From Strongylocentrotus purpuratus (Eukaryota; Echinodermata; Echinoidea; Camarodonta; Strongylocentrotidae), in the NCBI RefSeq assembly GCF_000002235.5, contig NW_022145596.1:941852-1005851 (forward strand): DNA of 64,000 nt. The letters are read 5' to 3'. Below are positions 12,752-23,673 of the stretch, one piece after another. The translations under genes and the position numbers were made by a program. The notes below the pieces were generated by a model, which ran no database searches, was not told the DNA's origin, and was given only the letters and a program-made list of their open reading frames with translations. The number at the start of each line of letters is the position of its first letter. The stretch's first letter is position 1.

Positions 12752-15700
12752 ATGCAGTGATGCAAATGTATATATATTTGAAATCATAAAAAGGATTTGA
12801 ATATTTTTCTAGTAAAGATGCCACTGAACATTCTAGTACTAGTGCCAATGAAAATAATATCAGTTTCTTATTTAGAGATCAGTTTCGCCTCTCGGTGGCT
12901 CTGAAAGCGTTTTATTATTACCACAAGGTTATGCGGGATTGAACACACTCCTGTCGTTTGTTCGTCGCAGATGGAAATATTCTCTTTCTATATACTTCTA
13001 CATGTTTCTATAGAACAAAAATATGAATAATTGATCAAAACCTTTTTGATATGCATTTATGAACAACAATCAAATTTGTGGTAGTTTTTAGAAGCAGACA
13101 AATTTCGTATATAGTCGAACAAATATCGTTAAGCAGTATATCTGAGGCTTTGACATACAGTTTCAACAAATTTTTGTCATGATCTATTTTCTTACAATGA
13201 ACAAAAGTATACAATGAACAAAAATATACAATGAACAAAAATATACAATGAACAAAAGTATATGAAGTAGAACAAACATGTAACTTTTGTACATTTCATA
13301 TTGCTATTTTATGATGTGAAAGAAATTGTGACAAAATTGCAAGTTAAACTTTGAATCACTTTTTAACTATTCTAATGCTTATCTAAACGCGCTTACTGTG
13401 TTCTGTCATATGTGTTACTTTACTCATTCAATACAAAAAAAATTATAGTGATTTACATATTTTCTGTTTTTATCTCTTCCTAAACTGATATCTATAAATT
13501 TCCACAAAAAAAAAATGATGAAGATATTAATTTAGAATTCGGGATTATCACTATGCAGTGGCAGATTTTTTGTTCTTAAATTGTAGATAATTATGTTCTC
13601 AAAACTTTCCATTACTGTCGCTAAAAAAGGTGTGACAGAAAACAAAAGTTGCCTCATATGAACTTTACATAATACCGTAATTATATTTATGAGTTGCAGG
13701 GGAGATATGAGCGTATATCATTCTTATTAGTATATGAGTGTGGCATCCTACATGTAAAGAAGAAAAGGCAACATTAATTACCATGCATTAATGCATTACC
13801 GTGGGTAGGATCATGACAATGGATTGTAATTGCATTTATTTTGAACTATATACATTATATAAGTTGCTTCGCTTATCCTTATTCATTTACTGAGTTTAAG
13901 ATCAGTTTCTCAGTACATGCTCAACGACTTTTCTGCTAGGTAAGCAAATGTTCATTTATAACAAGTTCATTTTACAAATTTTCAAAGGAGTCATTAATCC
14001 AAAGAACTTTTCGAATTTGACATACTTACCCGTATGAATGTTTTTAAATTTCGGAGTTTTATAAATTTTGTTTGGTGTGGATATCCTATATAAGTGTTAT
14101 TGTAACAGGCAGCCAGGATGCCTGATTATATCCTATTTGAAATGAGGTCATATGTTCAAATTTACATGCATATGGTGTTAATATTGTGTGTTTCTTTTGC
14201 TTTTCATATTTAAAATACTTATATCTGTATATTTTGAATGCTTTCTCATGGTTAGGTGCAGATAATTATATGTGTTAATATAATTATTGAGTCTAAATAT
14301 GCCGTAAAAATATTATATTCATGTTGTGTTTTCTTTGTACATATTAATTGTAATAGCTTCCGTGATTAGAATTTGTGACATGACTTTAAGAATATAATTA
14401 TGATACCCGTATACTTAATTCATTCCGTACGTTTAGTACAAGATGGATATGCAACTTATAAAAAACCCAATTGCAAATGTTAAAAGCAGGCTTTTTATGC
14501 AAAACAGGGCTTCTTAATATGGAAAGTCTGAAAGTCTACCTGTTCTCTATTGTAGAGTTGGAATAAAAACGTGTATTCATGGGGTATTTTAGTACTTTTT
14601 TAAAACAAAGTTCATTAAAATGTTGTATAATCATTATTTATCAACAATGCAATGTTAGAAAACAGTAAAAATGGAAGTGAAATAGAGACCTTGAGGAAAT
14701 GTCGGTGATACTTACAAGAAATCCACTCAAGGGTAATATTAATAGCTCATTGCATTGCTTGTATAGAGGACATGTTGGGATTATGTAATATGTCACTGTG
14801 AAAGGTGATACACATGCATAAGGATGATTTATGAAGTTTTTCCAGTTGTGTTGCCCTGATTTCTCCTCACGAATGGTTTCCACTTCTGGAATAAGAATAT
14901 TTGCTGATAATAATGGACACCCTGAACAATAACAATTTATTGTATAATAGATAATATTACACCCCCTGCCAGCCAATATCTGTATAATGAGGTATGTTAC
15001 TAATGGCATTCATCGCGTTACTTTTGTTTGTGGTCCCATTGGAGGTATTGATCTAATCAGGACATGACATTGTTTAACCTTTCATCTTCGAAGAGTAAGA
15101 TGACAAGTCATAAAATGTGGAGGGATTCGATAAAACATGTTATCATGAAGAACAACTTGCTTTGACGGGAGGGTACCTATAGGGTGTATCCTCCTCCTTC
15201 AATCGAATGGCCGTCAGGAAAAAAATGGAAATAAGTAAAGAAAGAGAAAGTTACGAGAATGAGTAGACGATGTGAAAAGATGATTAGACAATAATTTTAT
15301 ATCATGCCATCCCAGTCATTAGATGACACAGGACCTAGTTTTCTCTCATTCTATCTCCCGATTAGACCAATTTCTCCGATGGCATCAAGCCCTATAACTG
15401 CATGTCTAGATGTTCACAAAATAAAAGGTGTTTGAAATCATGATACCTCTAGACAGATAATGGAATCGACACTGTATTAGATTGTATTGGTTTATAAATT
15501 GGTAGGCCCATTTTTAAGCACGAATACAAAAATTTAAAACAAATATAGAGTGATTAATTTGGAATAAACACGACTTAAAACCTAAGACCAATATTTACAA
15601 AACAAATGATCATGACTGTATAAAGATTATGAATAAGTAAACAGGGAGAAGATTTCCATAGAGTAAGGAATAAGTTAAAGTTATAATAATAATCAAATTT

Positions 15701-16115
15701 TTCTTTTATATCATGTTTTAAGGAATTAATAAAAACAGTGACATTTGTAAATATCTCTTTTCTGAATTAAATCATGAAGTCAAATTACTGTAGTAAAAAT
15801 GAGATTGTTTGACCTTTCACCTTTAAAGAATTAGATACAATCATGTAGCTATAGCACTAAATAGAAAATACCATCATCTCATGCATTTACAGATCAATTG
15901 AACAATTTAATTACTTCTGAAAGGCAGGTCTTTCTAGGGTCTAGTTGTAGCATAAGTTTGTCAATGCGTTAATGTCAAAACACTCTCAATGAAAACATTA
16001 CTACCAATCTATGATATGCATGTAATATAATTCTCGTAGTGGTCAGGGTGGTATACTTTTGATTTGGGGTCAGGGGTGTACCGAGCATTTTAAAGGCAGT
16101 CAATAAAGGACATGA
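12752..16115. other. Intergenic, no gene recognised
   Basis: AT-rich non-coding sequence between the convergent genes. The only structure I see is a tandem repeat at 13195-13262. No frame longer than about 120 codons exists, and none shows a recognisable domain. Confidence 0.6.
13195..13262. repeat. 17-bp tandem repeat, four copies
   Basis: TACAATGAACAAAAATA units with A/G variation at one position, head to tail. Confidence 0.9.
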
Positions 16116-16116
16116 A

Positions 16117-16140
16117 TATGTATGTATGTATGTATGTATG
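16117..16140. repeat. (GTAT)n microsatellite
   Basis: About six GTAT units. Confidence 0.9.
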
Positions 16141-16515
16141 AAATCTTGCGGTTTTTGTAAAAATCGAGAATTATAAACGCAAACATTTACATGATCAAAG
16201 TTAAATGAATGATTGGCTTGTGAGAAGAAGAAATAAAAGGGATAATATTAGAGGTTTGCTGCTTTTTGTGGGAAAAATGTAATCCTTCAAACTGATAGAC
16301 CATAATAAGAGTCAATATTTTAAGATTATGGGGACGTTTAATTTCATTTGCATTTAATCGTTTACCGAACTAATGAGTGTGTCAGATATAATATATGCGT
16401 AATTGGTTGGGTTTAACAAGTCGCTTGCTAAACACCTGTCAAAGTTTTGATTCCTTTCCTGGGGGAGGGAGTGTATGGAGATGGCCGCAGAGTCGGTCTT
16501 ACGAGTATTAGAACT

Positions 16516-16662
16516 GGGGGCGTTTCACAAAACTTGTCATCAGTGACAAATGACAATTTGTGTTATAAGCTACTGAAATCCTTGCTTCTGATTGGTTATC
16601 AGCAGATTTGTCACTGATATCTGTTATTTGTCATTGAAAAAAGGCTTTGTGAAACGCCCCCC
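16516..16662. mobile_element. MITE with GGGGGCGTTTCACAAA termini, copy 1
   Basis: 147 bp with terminal inverted repeats: GGGGGCGTTTCACAAA on the left and TTTGTGAAACGCCCCCC on the right, with TCAGTGACAAATGACA / TGTCATTTGTCATTGA-like subterminal repeats. A second copy lies at 22778-22926. It is non-coding and can fold into a hairpin. Confidence 0.85.
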
Positions 16663-17509
16663 ATGCAGATTTTCATGAAATCTGATTTCCTGCATTGGTC
16701 TGGAAAGATGCATATTCACAGGAATTCTTTACTTCTTAGCAAAGGGTTGCAATGAACAAACTGCTACCCCCATATACGTAAACAAGACAGTTAACATATT
16801 TGGAGAGAAGAAAAATCGGTTAACAATATCATCCTTAACTCGGACTACGGCAATCTATATACAGTTTATTTTTCCAAATATTTTTGAATATAACAAGCTT
16901 GATTTTGGAAAGTGTTTGCTTATTTCTCAGTGTCTTTTCATTGAAATGGTAACAAAAATCATGTCTAAGTGAATGCAATCCCTTTCTACAGCCATGATGG
17001 CACGACTGATTAGTTTACTTTCATTTAAATTAAACTAATCCCAAATCGTGATAAAATGGAAACATGGAATAGACTCAGAAGCGGCATACGTGCGTTTACA
17101 TCAGTCAGTACCACGCTTACTACATTATATTTTAATGGATGTAATGTCATTGAATTGAGATCGCAATGATAATAGTTAATACTGTCTTAACTTTCTTTTC
17201 TGTGCAATTTTACAAATATGAGGGGAAACGTCCTTTCTTGACGTCTAGTATTGCTTACGTTGTTATCTGATCATGTATGTATATTGCGACTACAGGGGAT
17301 TATAATTGGGTTGTAATATGATATAATATTTTAGATATGATTTAGAATGATTAGTATGCAATTTGAATTTATATGTTTACGAAATAAAGATGTAGAAGTT
17401 TCAAATAATTCCTTTTACGTTGTGTTATTATGTAATGCTTTTGAATGGAAAATGAGGTACTTAGGTGGTTGGCACTAAAAGTGATAGAAGAAGGGAGGGA
17501 GTGAGGAAG

Positions 17510-17513
17510 GAGA

Positions 17514-17563
<50 letters not shown>

Positions 17564-17582
17564 AAGAGAGAGATAGAGAGAC

Positions 17583-17634
<52 letters not shown>
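17510..17634. repeat. GA-rich microsatellite, about 125 bp
   Basis: Almost pure AG units with AAAG and AGAC variants. Frames through it (Arg-Glu or Ser-Leu translations) are artefacts. A run of nine G follows at 17697-17707. Confidence 0.95.
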
Positions 17635-17784
17635 TTGGGGGAGAGGGAAGGGACAATTTGAGAAAATTGAGAGAGGGTGAGAGAGGGAGCGAAGAAGGGG
17701 GGGGGGGTCATACTAGTTTGTCTATTTGTGAATGGAATTAACATAATTATGCCTAAAATATTCTAACCTTTCAATTGATTCATT

Positions 17785-18005
17785 TCGATTTGGCAAGACA
17801 TTAACCTACATTTGCCACACCCGACCCAGGTGAGGTAAATGGGGTACCTGACAGGAATTCATTCCTTGAAATGCTAGCCTGAGCGCTGTAATGGCAGTCA
17901 TGCTAAACTGAGCCGGGGTAATAATTTCAAAATTTGTAAACGCATAATATAGAGACGTATAATGCTCTAAACAAGAACCGAATATCATTATCATCATTAT
18001 TAAGT
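17785..18005 (+). mobile_element. tRNA-derived SINE body and tail
   Basis: Contains TTTGGCAAGACATTAACCTA, CCCAGGTGAGGTAAATGGGG, a GTACC...CAGGAATTCATTCCTTGAA block and GAGCCGGGGTAATAAT, ending in a TATCATTATCATCATTATTA tail. The same blocks recur at 33040-33262. The tRNA-like head was not found, so this copy is probably 5' truncated. Confidence 0.65.
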
Positions 18006-20197
18006 AATGTAATGTAATGGAATTGGTTATGTAATGTGAAGATGATAGCTTTGCATTCGCATCACGTCATTCATGTTTGATTGATTTATGGATCCAAGCC
18101 TTGTACGAAAGTAACTCTTGGATAATGGTGAATTTATCACGATTTCAGAATCAATAATATAAATACAAGTAGGGAAAGAAGGGAGGCAAAAAACAACCAC
18201 CATTATTTCCCTTGCAAACAAAAAAAAAACACAAAAAAAAACACAAAAAAAACAACAACAACAACGAGAGAGGCAAAATAAGAAGGCAAAGAAAATGAGA
18301 ACTAAACAAGACGAGAAAAGAGTGCATGATTCCGACCAAACTATTCGTTGCGGGCATTCAATTACTTCGTTTCGTTTTGGTCTTTTTCATCGCAAGTACC
18401 ACACGAGGACCCACCACACCTCTCCTACATGTTATTGACCGTCTGTGCGTGTCTATGCATTTGAATACTTACTGATGAAATTCGATAGACGAGATACATT
18501 TCGAGAGATCTATAGCAAGGTTGAAAACCCTCTCGGGATCATTACAGAACAAACCCTTGGACTTCGATTGGAGAGGTACACAAAATAGTCAGGGAAGGAT
18601 CGAGGTTGGGAAGTTAACTAGAGCCTTGCATTCTATAAGGACCTGCCAATCAACTAGAGTGTATTTTGTATGTCTTAAAACACACGAAGATAGAGATATA
18701 ATACATTGCACTGAAAAGCCTTCATTCCATCCCACTACTTTCTCCTATAGGTGGTAATAGCGGTTTCACTGAATATTCAAATGCACGTACATCGTAATGA
18801 AAAGAGAGAGAAATAATGTAAAGTGTTTTGTAAGAATACGGAGTAAGGTCCATTAGCAATTAATTAATTCGACTCAGGAACTAACAACTAACTGAGATAT
18901 ATGGCTAAAAGGATGAAGGGCGCGATTTATACGCAATTCTCTTTCTTTGAAACTAATTTGCCCAGGTTTTGATAGAACACTGATTAATTCTGAGACTTGC
19001 TGGCGTATGATTGAACGAAGTTAATTTAATAAACGAAGTTGGGATTTAGAAGAATGCAGAACTCCATTCCTAAACCCCTGACAAATAATTGATACAGAGC
19101 ATAAGGGCTGAGATATATCCAAGGCAACAAAATATACCGAATCGGAACAAAGACATCTAAATGTAATTAAATTAGTTGAAATCATGATAAAATCATCCTC
19201 TTCATCATCTTTTAAATTTTGCATTCTTTATCGAAAATCATTCTCGTAAATCTTGAATTAATTTTATGTAGCCACTGTATCTGGGCGAGCCCAAGGTATA
19301 TGACTGTATGCCACATAATTACCAAGTAAAATGGAATTATATTATGGAATTGTGAACATGAATTGATATAAAATATCCTTTATTTGACTTTTCGTCTGAT
19401 TCAAGCCATAGTGGGGCTATCAAATTCATGTTTGTTTTGTTTTGTTTGTTTCTTTATCATTGACAATTTTGGATGTGTACCCCTCATACTGCCCATTTGA
19501 AATATTTCTTTCAATGAAAAAAAAAATGCACATTCACCCCCCCCCCCCTCAATCCTCACATACACTCAAACACATCCACCTCCACATACATCATTCTCAT
19601 CTCTCTTTAATAAATGCATACAGGAGTTATCAACATATGACAAAAGTGAAACGGTAATAATCAGTTTATTAATTTTATTAATTGTTTTTTTTTAAATCAA
19701 TCTTCATTCTGATATATGGCTATTATTGAACAGGAGTTAACATACACAAAATATTTCAATCGATCCTTAGCAATTTATACATCCAAGCATTGTTACGTTC
19801 CTTTATAGAGAACAAGTACATCAAGGCAAATACAACGTATATCAATAACTTCAGATGAAAAATACATCTTTGAAAGGTTTTAGCCCTCCATGCATATGGT
19901 TCTCTTCTCTGATAGCATCAAAGAAACAAGGAATTGAAAAAAATAAAAGACCAGACTATTTACAAGAAACAGTATATATTATCAGAGTTCTTCCGAAATG
20001 TACATTGTACAAGTATATAGTATGCAGTAATCAAGTATAATTGGACTATCTTTTTGTACTAAAGAATATACATCATAAATAAGATATGTACAAAGGTACA
20101 AACATTTGAGATTCATGTTGGAACTAAAATCTGTCTGTACACAACATGTCACAATACTCATATGCTAAGATACATGTATATAAATACAATATTGATG
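18006..20197. other. Intergenic, no gene recognised
   Basis: A-rich tracts at 18216-18265 and a short poly-C at 19537-19546 are the only notable features. No conserved coding frame was seen. Confidence 0.6.
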
Positions 20198-20590
20198 TTT
20201 AAAAAGTCATACATGTACAAATTTAACTCAAGGATTTCTTATTCATTTCATGAGTTGCATAAGTATCGTTCTTATAGCAAGCCTTTGCTGTTTGATTGTT
20301 AATGATTAAAAAGACATACATGTTACAAAAATTACTCAAGGATTTCTTATTCATTTCATGAGTTGCATAAGTATCGTTCTTATAGCAAGCCTTTGCTGTT
20401 TGATTGTTAATGATTAAAAAGTCATACATGTACAAATTTAACTCAAGGATTTCTTATTTATTTCATGAGTTGCATAAGAATCGTTCTTATAGCAAGCCTT
20501 TGCTGTTTGATTGTTAATGATTAAAAAGACATACATGTTACAAAAATTACTCAAGGATTTCTTATCTATTTCATGAGTTGCATAAGCATT
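20198..20590. repeat. Alternating tandem repeat, four units of about 107 bp
   Basis: Each unit contains TTAAAAAG(T/A)CATACATG, CTCAAGGATTTCTTAT, CATGAGTTGCATAAG and AGCAAGCCTTTGCTGTTTG. Units 1 and 3 carry GTACAAATTTAACTC; units 2 and 4 carry TTACAAAAATTACTC. The array is therefore built from a dimer of about 214 bp present twice. Confidence 0.92.
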
Positions 20591-20915
20591 TGTTTAAACC
20601 ACAAAAAAAAAAGGGAAGAAAAATAGAATTAAGAAAGGCTACAGTACAAAATGGTTTAATTTTATTAGAAGATGGTCCTTTACAGGAGATTCTCGTTTAT
20701 CATAATTCAATTAAAGCACTCATTTATATTCCTGTTGCTTGGATAAAAGATATATAGGAAAGGATTAGACGGTTTACAGTTCATTTCGTAGTTAAGGTTC
20801 TCATCATAAACATAATTGAAATGGAATACAAAGTATAGAAAGAAATAGAAACGGGAAAAAAAACAAATAGGTGTTTCAAGGAAACAATGAAAAAGAACCT
20901 GCCGTTCTCTCCATG

Positions 20916-21113
20916 TTAAAGCCCCACTGCAGTAGTTTGGCCAGGAGGGATTAGACCTCCCTGCATAGTCACTGACAGGTGGTTATCTCATCAAATCAGC
21001 TCTCAATTCACATAAGAAAACAGGGGATAATGGGAGACCAATGGTCACCGATTAAGCATTGTTTGCTATATAGAGGGCGCAAGTAGCTATACGTAGTGCA
21101 GTGGGGCTTTAAA
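20916..21113 (-). mobile_element. TTAA-type MITE, copy 2 (AGCCCCACTGCA family)
   Basis: 198 bp flanked by TTAA on both sides, with termini AGCCCCACTGCAGTA and TACGTAGTGCAGTGGGGCT. It matches 7990-8182 in the opposite orientation. A TTAA duplication is the target-site preference of piggyBac and Kolobok transposases. Which one mobilised it is not decidable here. Confidence 0.82.
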
Positions 21114-21344
21114 AGACAACCATCATTTTTTTCCTTTCATCTTTTACTTAAAAAACAGTTTGATCTGGGTATGTTTGATATGGGCAAATTCACATTCGAC
21201 TTTGATTACATCACATGAGCTCTGTGAAAAATCTCCAAAGTCAAATTCAAACAACAGTTTAATACAATGCATGACACACACAAAAGAAAAGAGGAAATAT
21301 CCCCATTCATGAACTAACAAGATCATCATCATCATCGCCATGAC

Positions 21345-21412
21345 TACAAGAGAGGGCCTTCGGTCTTGAAAAGCGCTATATAAGAACTAGCTATTATTAT
21401 TATTATTATCAT
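21345..21412 (+). mobile_element. SINE/LINE 3' tail fragment
   Basis: CTTGAAAAGCGCTATATAAG followed by ATTATTATTATTATTATC, the 3' end shared by echinoderm non-LTR elements. No upstream body was recognised. Confidence 0.5.
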
Positions 21413-22777
21413 GAGTTTACTTTGAAGCGTCACTCACTTTGCCCCATCTTGGTATTGAAATTATTAAAAAATACTTGCTACATGTTTATTATTTTCAGTG
21501 GGAACAATAAACAATGAATCAAACAAATATTCATTAGCTCAGAGAACCAGTTATTCTGCTAAATACAAGGATAGAAAATCATGAAAATGCAGTGATTCCA
21601 GAGTTGTTCAACCCTCACAGGTCTAGCTTATACAAACAGTTTAGTGCAAATCTTTAGTTATATCTTGAATACTTATTCTCACAAAACAGAGATATTTAAT
21701 TAATGTAGTATGGAACCACATTCTATCACATGCTTCTAACTTTGGTGAATTATCCTAATGGTACGTGTTATTACAAAAATATAATGAAATAGTTTATAAA
21801 CTATATATATATATATATATCTCCCTTTCAGCCTTGCACATTGCAGTCATAAATTACTGTCAAACTGGGTACCTACAATACAAGTATTCCTTATTTTCAC
21901 TACTACACAAATCACACAAAGAAAGCACCACAAAACTCCTATCACATATTGTTATCACATAACACATATTTAGTGAAGTTGAGATTCATAACTGAGTAAA
22001 ATGTTTCTTCTGCAGTTTTATATGACAGAAAATCAAATGATTCCTGAGAAGGCATGATTGCAAAACTATTAAACGAGGTCCATATTCTTAGAGCTAAAAG
22101 ACATGGTACCAGTCAGTTATATACGTGTAGTGTGATCTGAATATTTGAGATGCATAATTCAACAGATTCCAGTCATAGATTAGGCCCCTGCAGCTTTGCT
22201 ATTTTTTTATTTAACCCAATGCAACCACTAGCATTTCAGATGGGAGTGAAATGTCTAGTAAACTAGATAAGTTTAATTTTCATTCTTAAGCAATCTTGAA
22301 ATGAGACCAAATCATAAGACCACACATATACTAAAATTCTGTGCATGAATGGCAGAGATCAATGACAATAATGATGGTAGTATACATTTCTTTCATTATT
22401 AAGAACATGTTACAACGTCTTCAATTGTACTATAAAAATACTGCTATAGTGGCCAGGTAGATGTTCAACAAGAATTTTATAACATCTGTTTGTTTACAAT
22501 TCTACCATCATTCCAACAAATCTGACAAATGTAGAATGTTGGTATTGGTGGTAATGATTGGCACGGTGGGGCTACTGAATGGCAGTATCCGTCTTTTTCC
22601 TCTTGTTGAATAGTGTAAATAAAACCTGTTCAACCAATCCCATTATTCCCTTTCACACTGTCATGGCATTCATCTGCTACCACCTTGCTTCATATACCCA
22701 GCCATCTGTCAAATCAAACAGTGCAAGAAGTCTTCTACAGCTACACAGTTGATCTCTGGCTACATGTAGTGACACCA
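21413..22777. other. Downstream flank of INPP4, no gene recognised
   Basis: It lies 3' of the INPP4 stop codon on the - strand, so part may be 3' UTR. A possible AATAAA on the - strand is at about 22205-22212 (TTTATTT on the + strand). A short (TA)n is at 21803-21820. No conserved coding frame was found. Confidence 0.4.
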
Positions 22778-22926
22778 GGGGGACGTTTCACAAAACTTGT
22801 CACCAGTGACAAATGACAGTTTTTGTTATAAGCTACTGAAATCCTTGCTTCTGATTGAATATCAGCAGATTGTGTCACTGATTTTTGTCATTTGTCATTG
22901 AAAAAAGCTTTGTGAAATGGGCCCCC
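22778..22926. mobile_element. MITE with GGGGG(A)CGTTTCACAAA termini, copy 2
   Basis: 149 bp, clearly the same family as 16516-16662. The central ATAAGCTACTGAAATCCTTG and CTTCTGATTG blocks are shared. The right terminus has changed to GTGAAATGGGCCCCC. Confidence 0.85.
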
Positions 22927-23095
22927 AGGTGAACTGATCTCCCTGAATGACTTTCTAACTCCAACTAAGTTGCCTTCATGCACAGATATCTCATACATGT
23001 ATCCAGCTACATTGCCTATAAATCCATTAACATAGTGCAGTATATACTTCTACACTGTTTGGTACTACCAATGTCATTCAGAACTATATCATTCA

Positions 23096-23593
23096 GTAAC
23101 CGTTTTACCATACATGCCCTCTGGTGGTCTGTATAGTTTAGGGACTATGTTGTAACCGTTTTACCATATGTGCCCTCTGGTGGTCTGTATAGTTTTAGGG
23201 ACTATGTTGTAACCGTTTTACCATACATGCCCTCTGGTGGTCTGTATAGTTTAGGGACTATGTTGTAACCGTTTTACCAAACGTGCCCTCTGATGGTCTG
23301 TATAGTTTAGGGACTATGTTGTAACCGTTTTACCATACGTGCCCTCTGGTGGTCTGTATAGTTTAGGGACTATGTTGTAACCGTTTTACCATACATGCCC
23401 TCTGGTGGTCTGTATAGTTTAGGGACTATGTTGTAACCGTTTTACCATACGTGCCCTCTGATGGTCTGTATAGTTTAGGGACTATGTTGTAACCGTTTTA
23501 CCATACGTGCCCTCTGGTGGTCTGTATAGTTTAGGGACTATGTTGTAACCGTTTTACCATATGTGCCCTCTGGTGGTCTGTATAGTTTAGGGA
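23096..23593 (-). repeat. 56-bp minisatellite made of the final 56 coding bases of INPP4
   Basis: Head-to-tail units of 56 bp (one is 57). The unit at 23538-23593 is the real end of the INPP4 coding sequence, from the Pro-Lys-Leu codons through the stop TAG. Seven further full copies plus one partial copy lie 3' of it, down to 23096. Each copy keeps the sequence for RPPEG.YGKTVTT and a TAG with few substitutions. The unit contains no intron or UTR sequence. Because 56 is not a multiple of three, successive copies are in different frames relative to each other. Confidence 0.95.
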
Positions 23594-23673
23594 ACGCTCT
23601 TAACTGCATCTTGTTGAATGCGTACTTGTTGATTCCAGTGTTCTTTCTCGAGTTGTCTCTCCTTGTTCCCTCA
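23538..23673 (-). CDS. INPP4A: INPP4 exon 23: C terminus and stop
   Basis: Acceptor GTTTTTCAG|. Encodes [18 protein letters not shown] then [11 protein letters not shown] and TAG at 23540-23538. The family ends at the same place (human [12 protein letters not shown]), so the stop is the conserved one. The last 56 bases are tandemly amplified downstream. Confidence 0.98.

Noticed and set aside
14641..15009. 122-codon frame on the - strand
   Set aside because: AT-rich, no domain, no splice context; best explained by chance.
17369..17744. Arg/Glu- and Ser/Leu-rich frames on both strands
   Set aside because: GA microsatellite translations.
23096..23593. CRISPR-like regular spacing of 56 bp
   Set aside because: Contiguous tandem copies of a coding segment, with no spacers.
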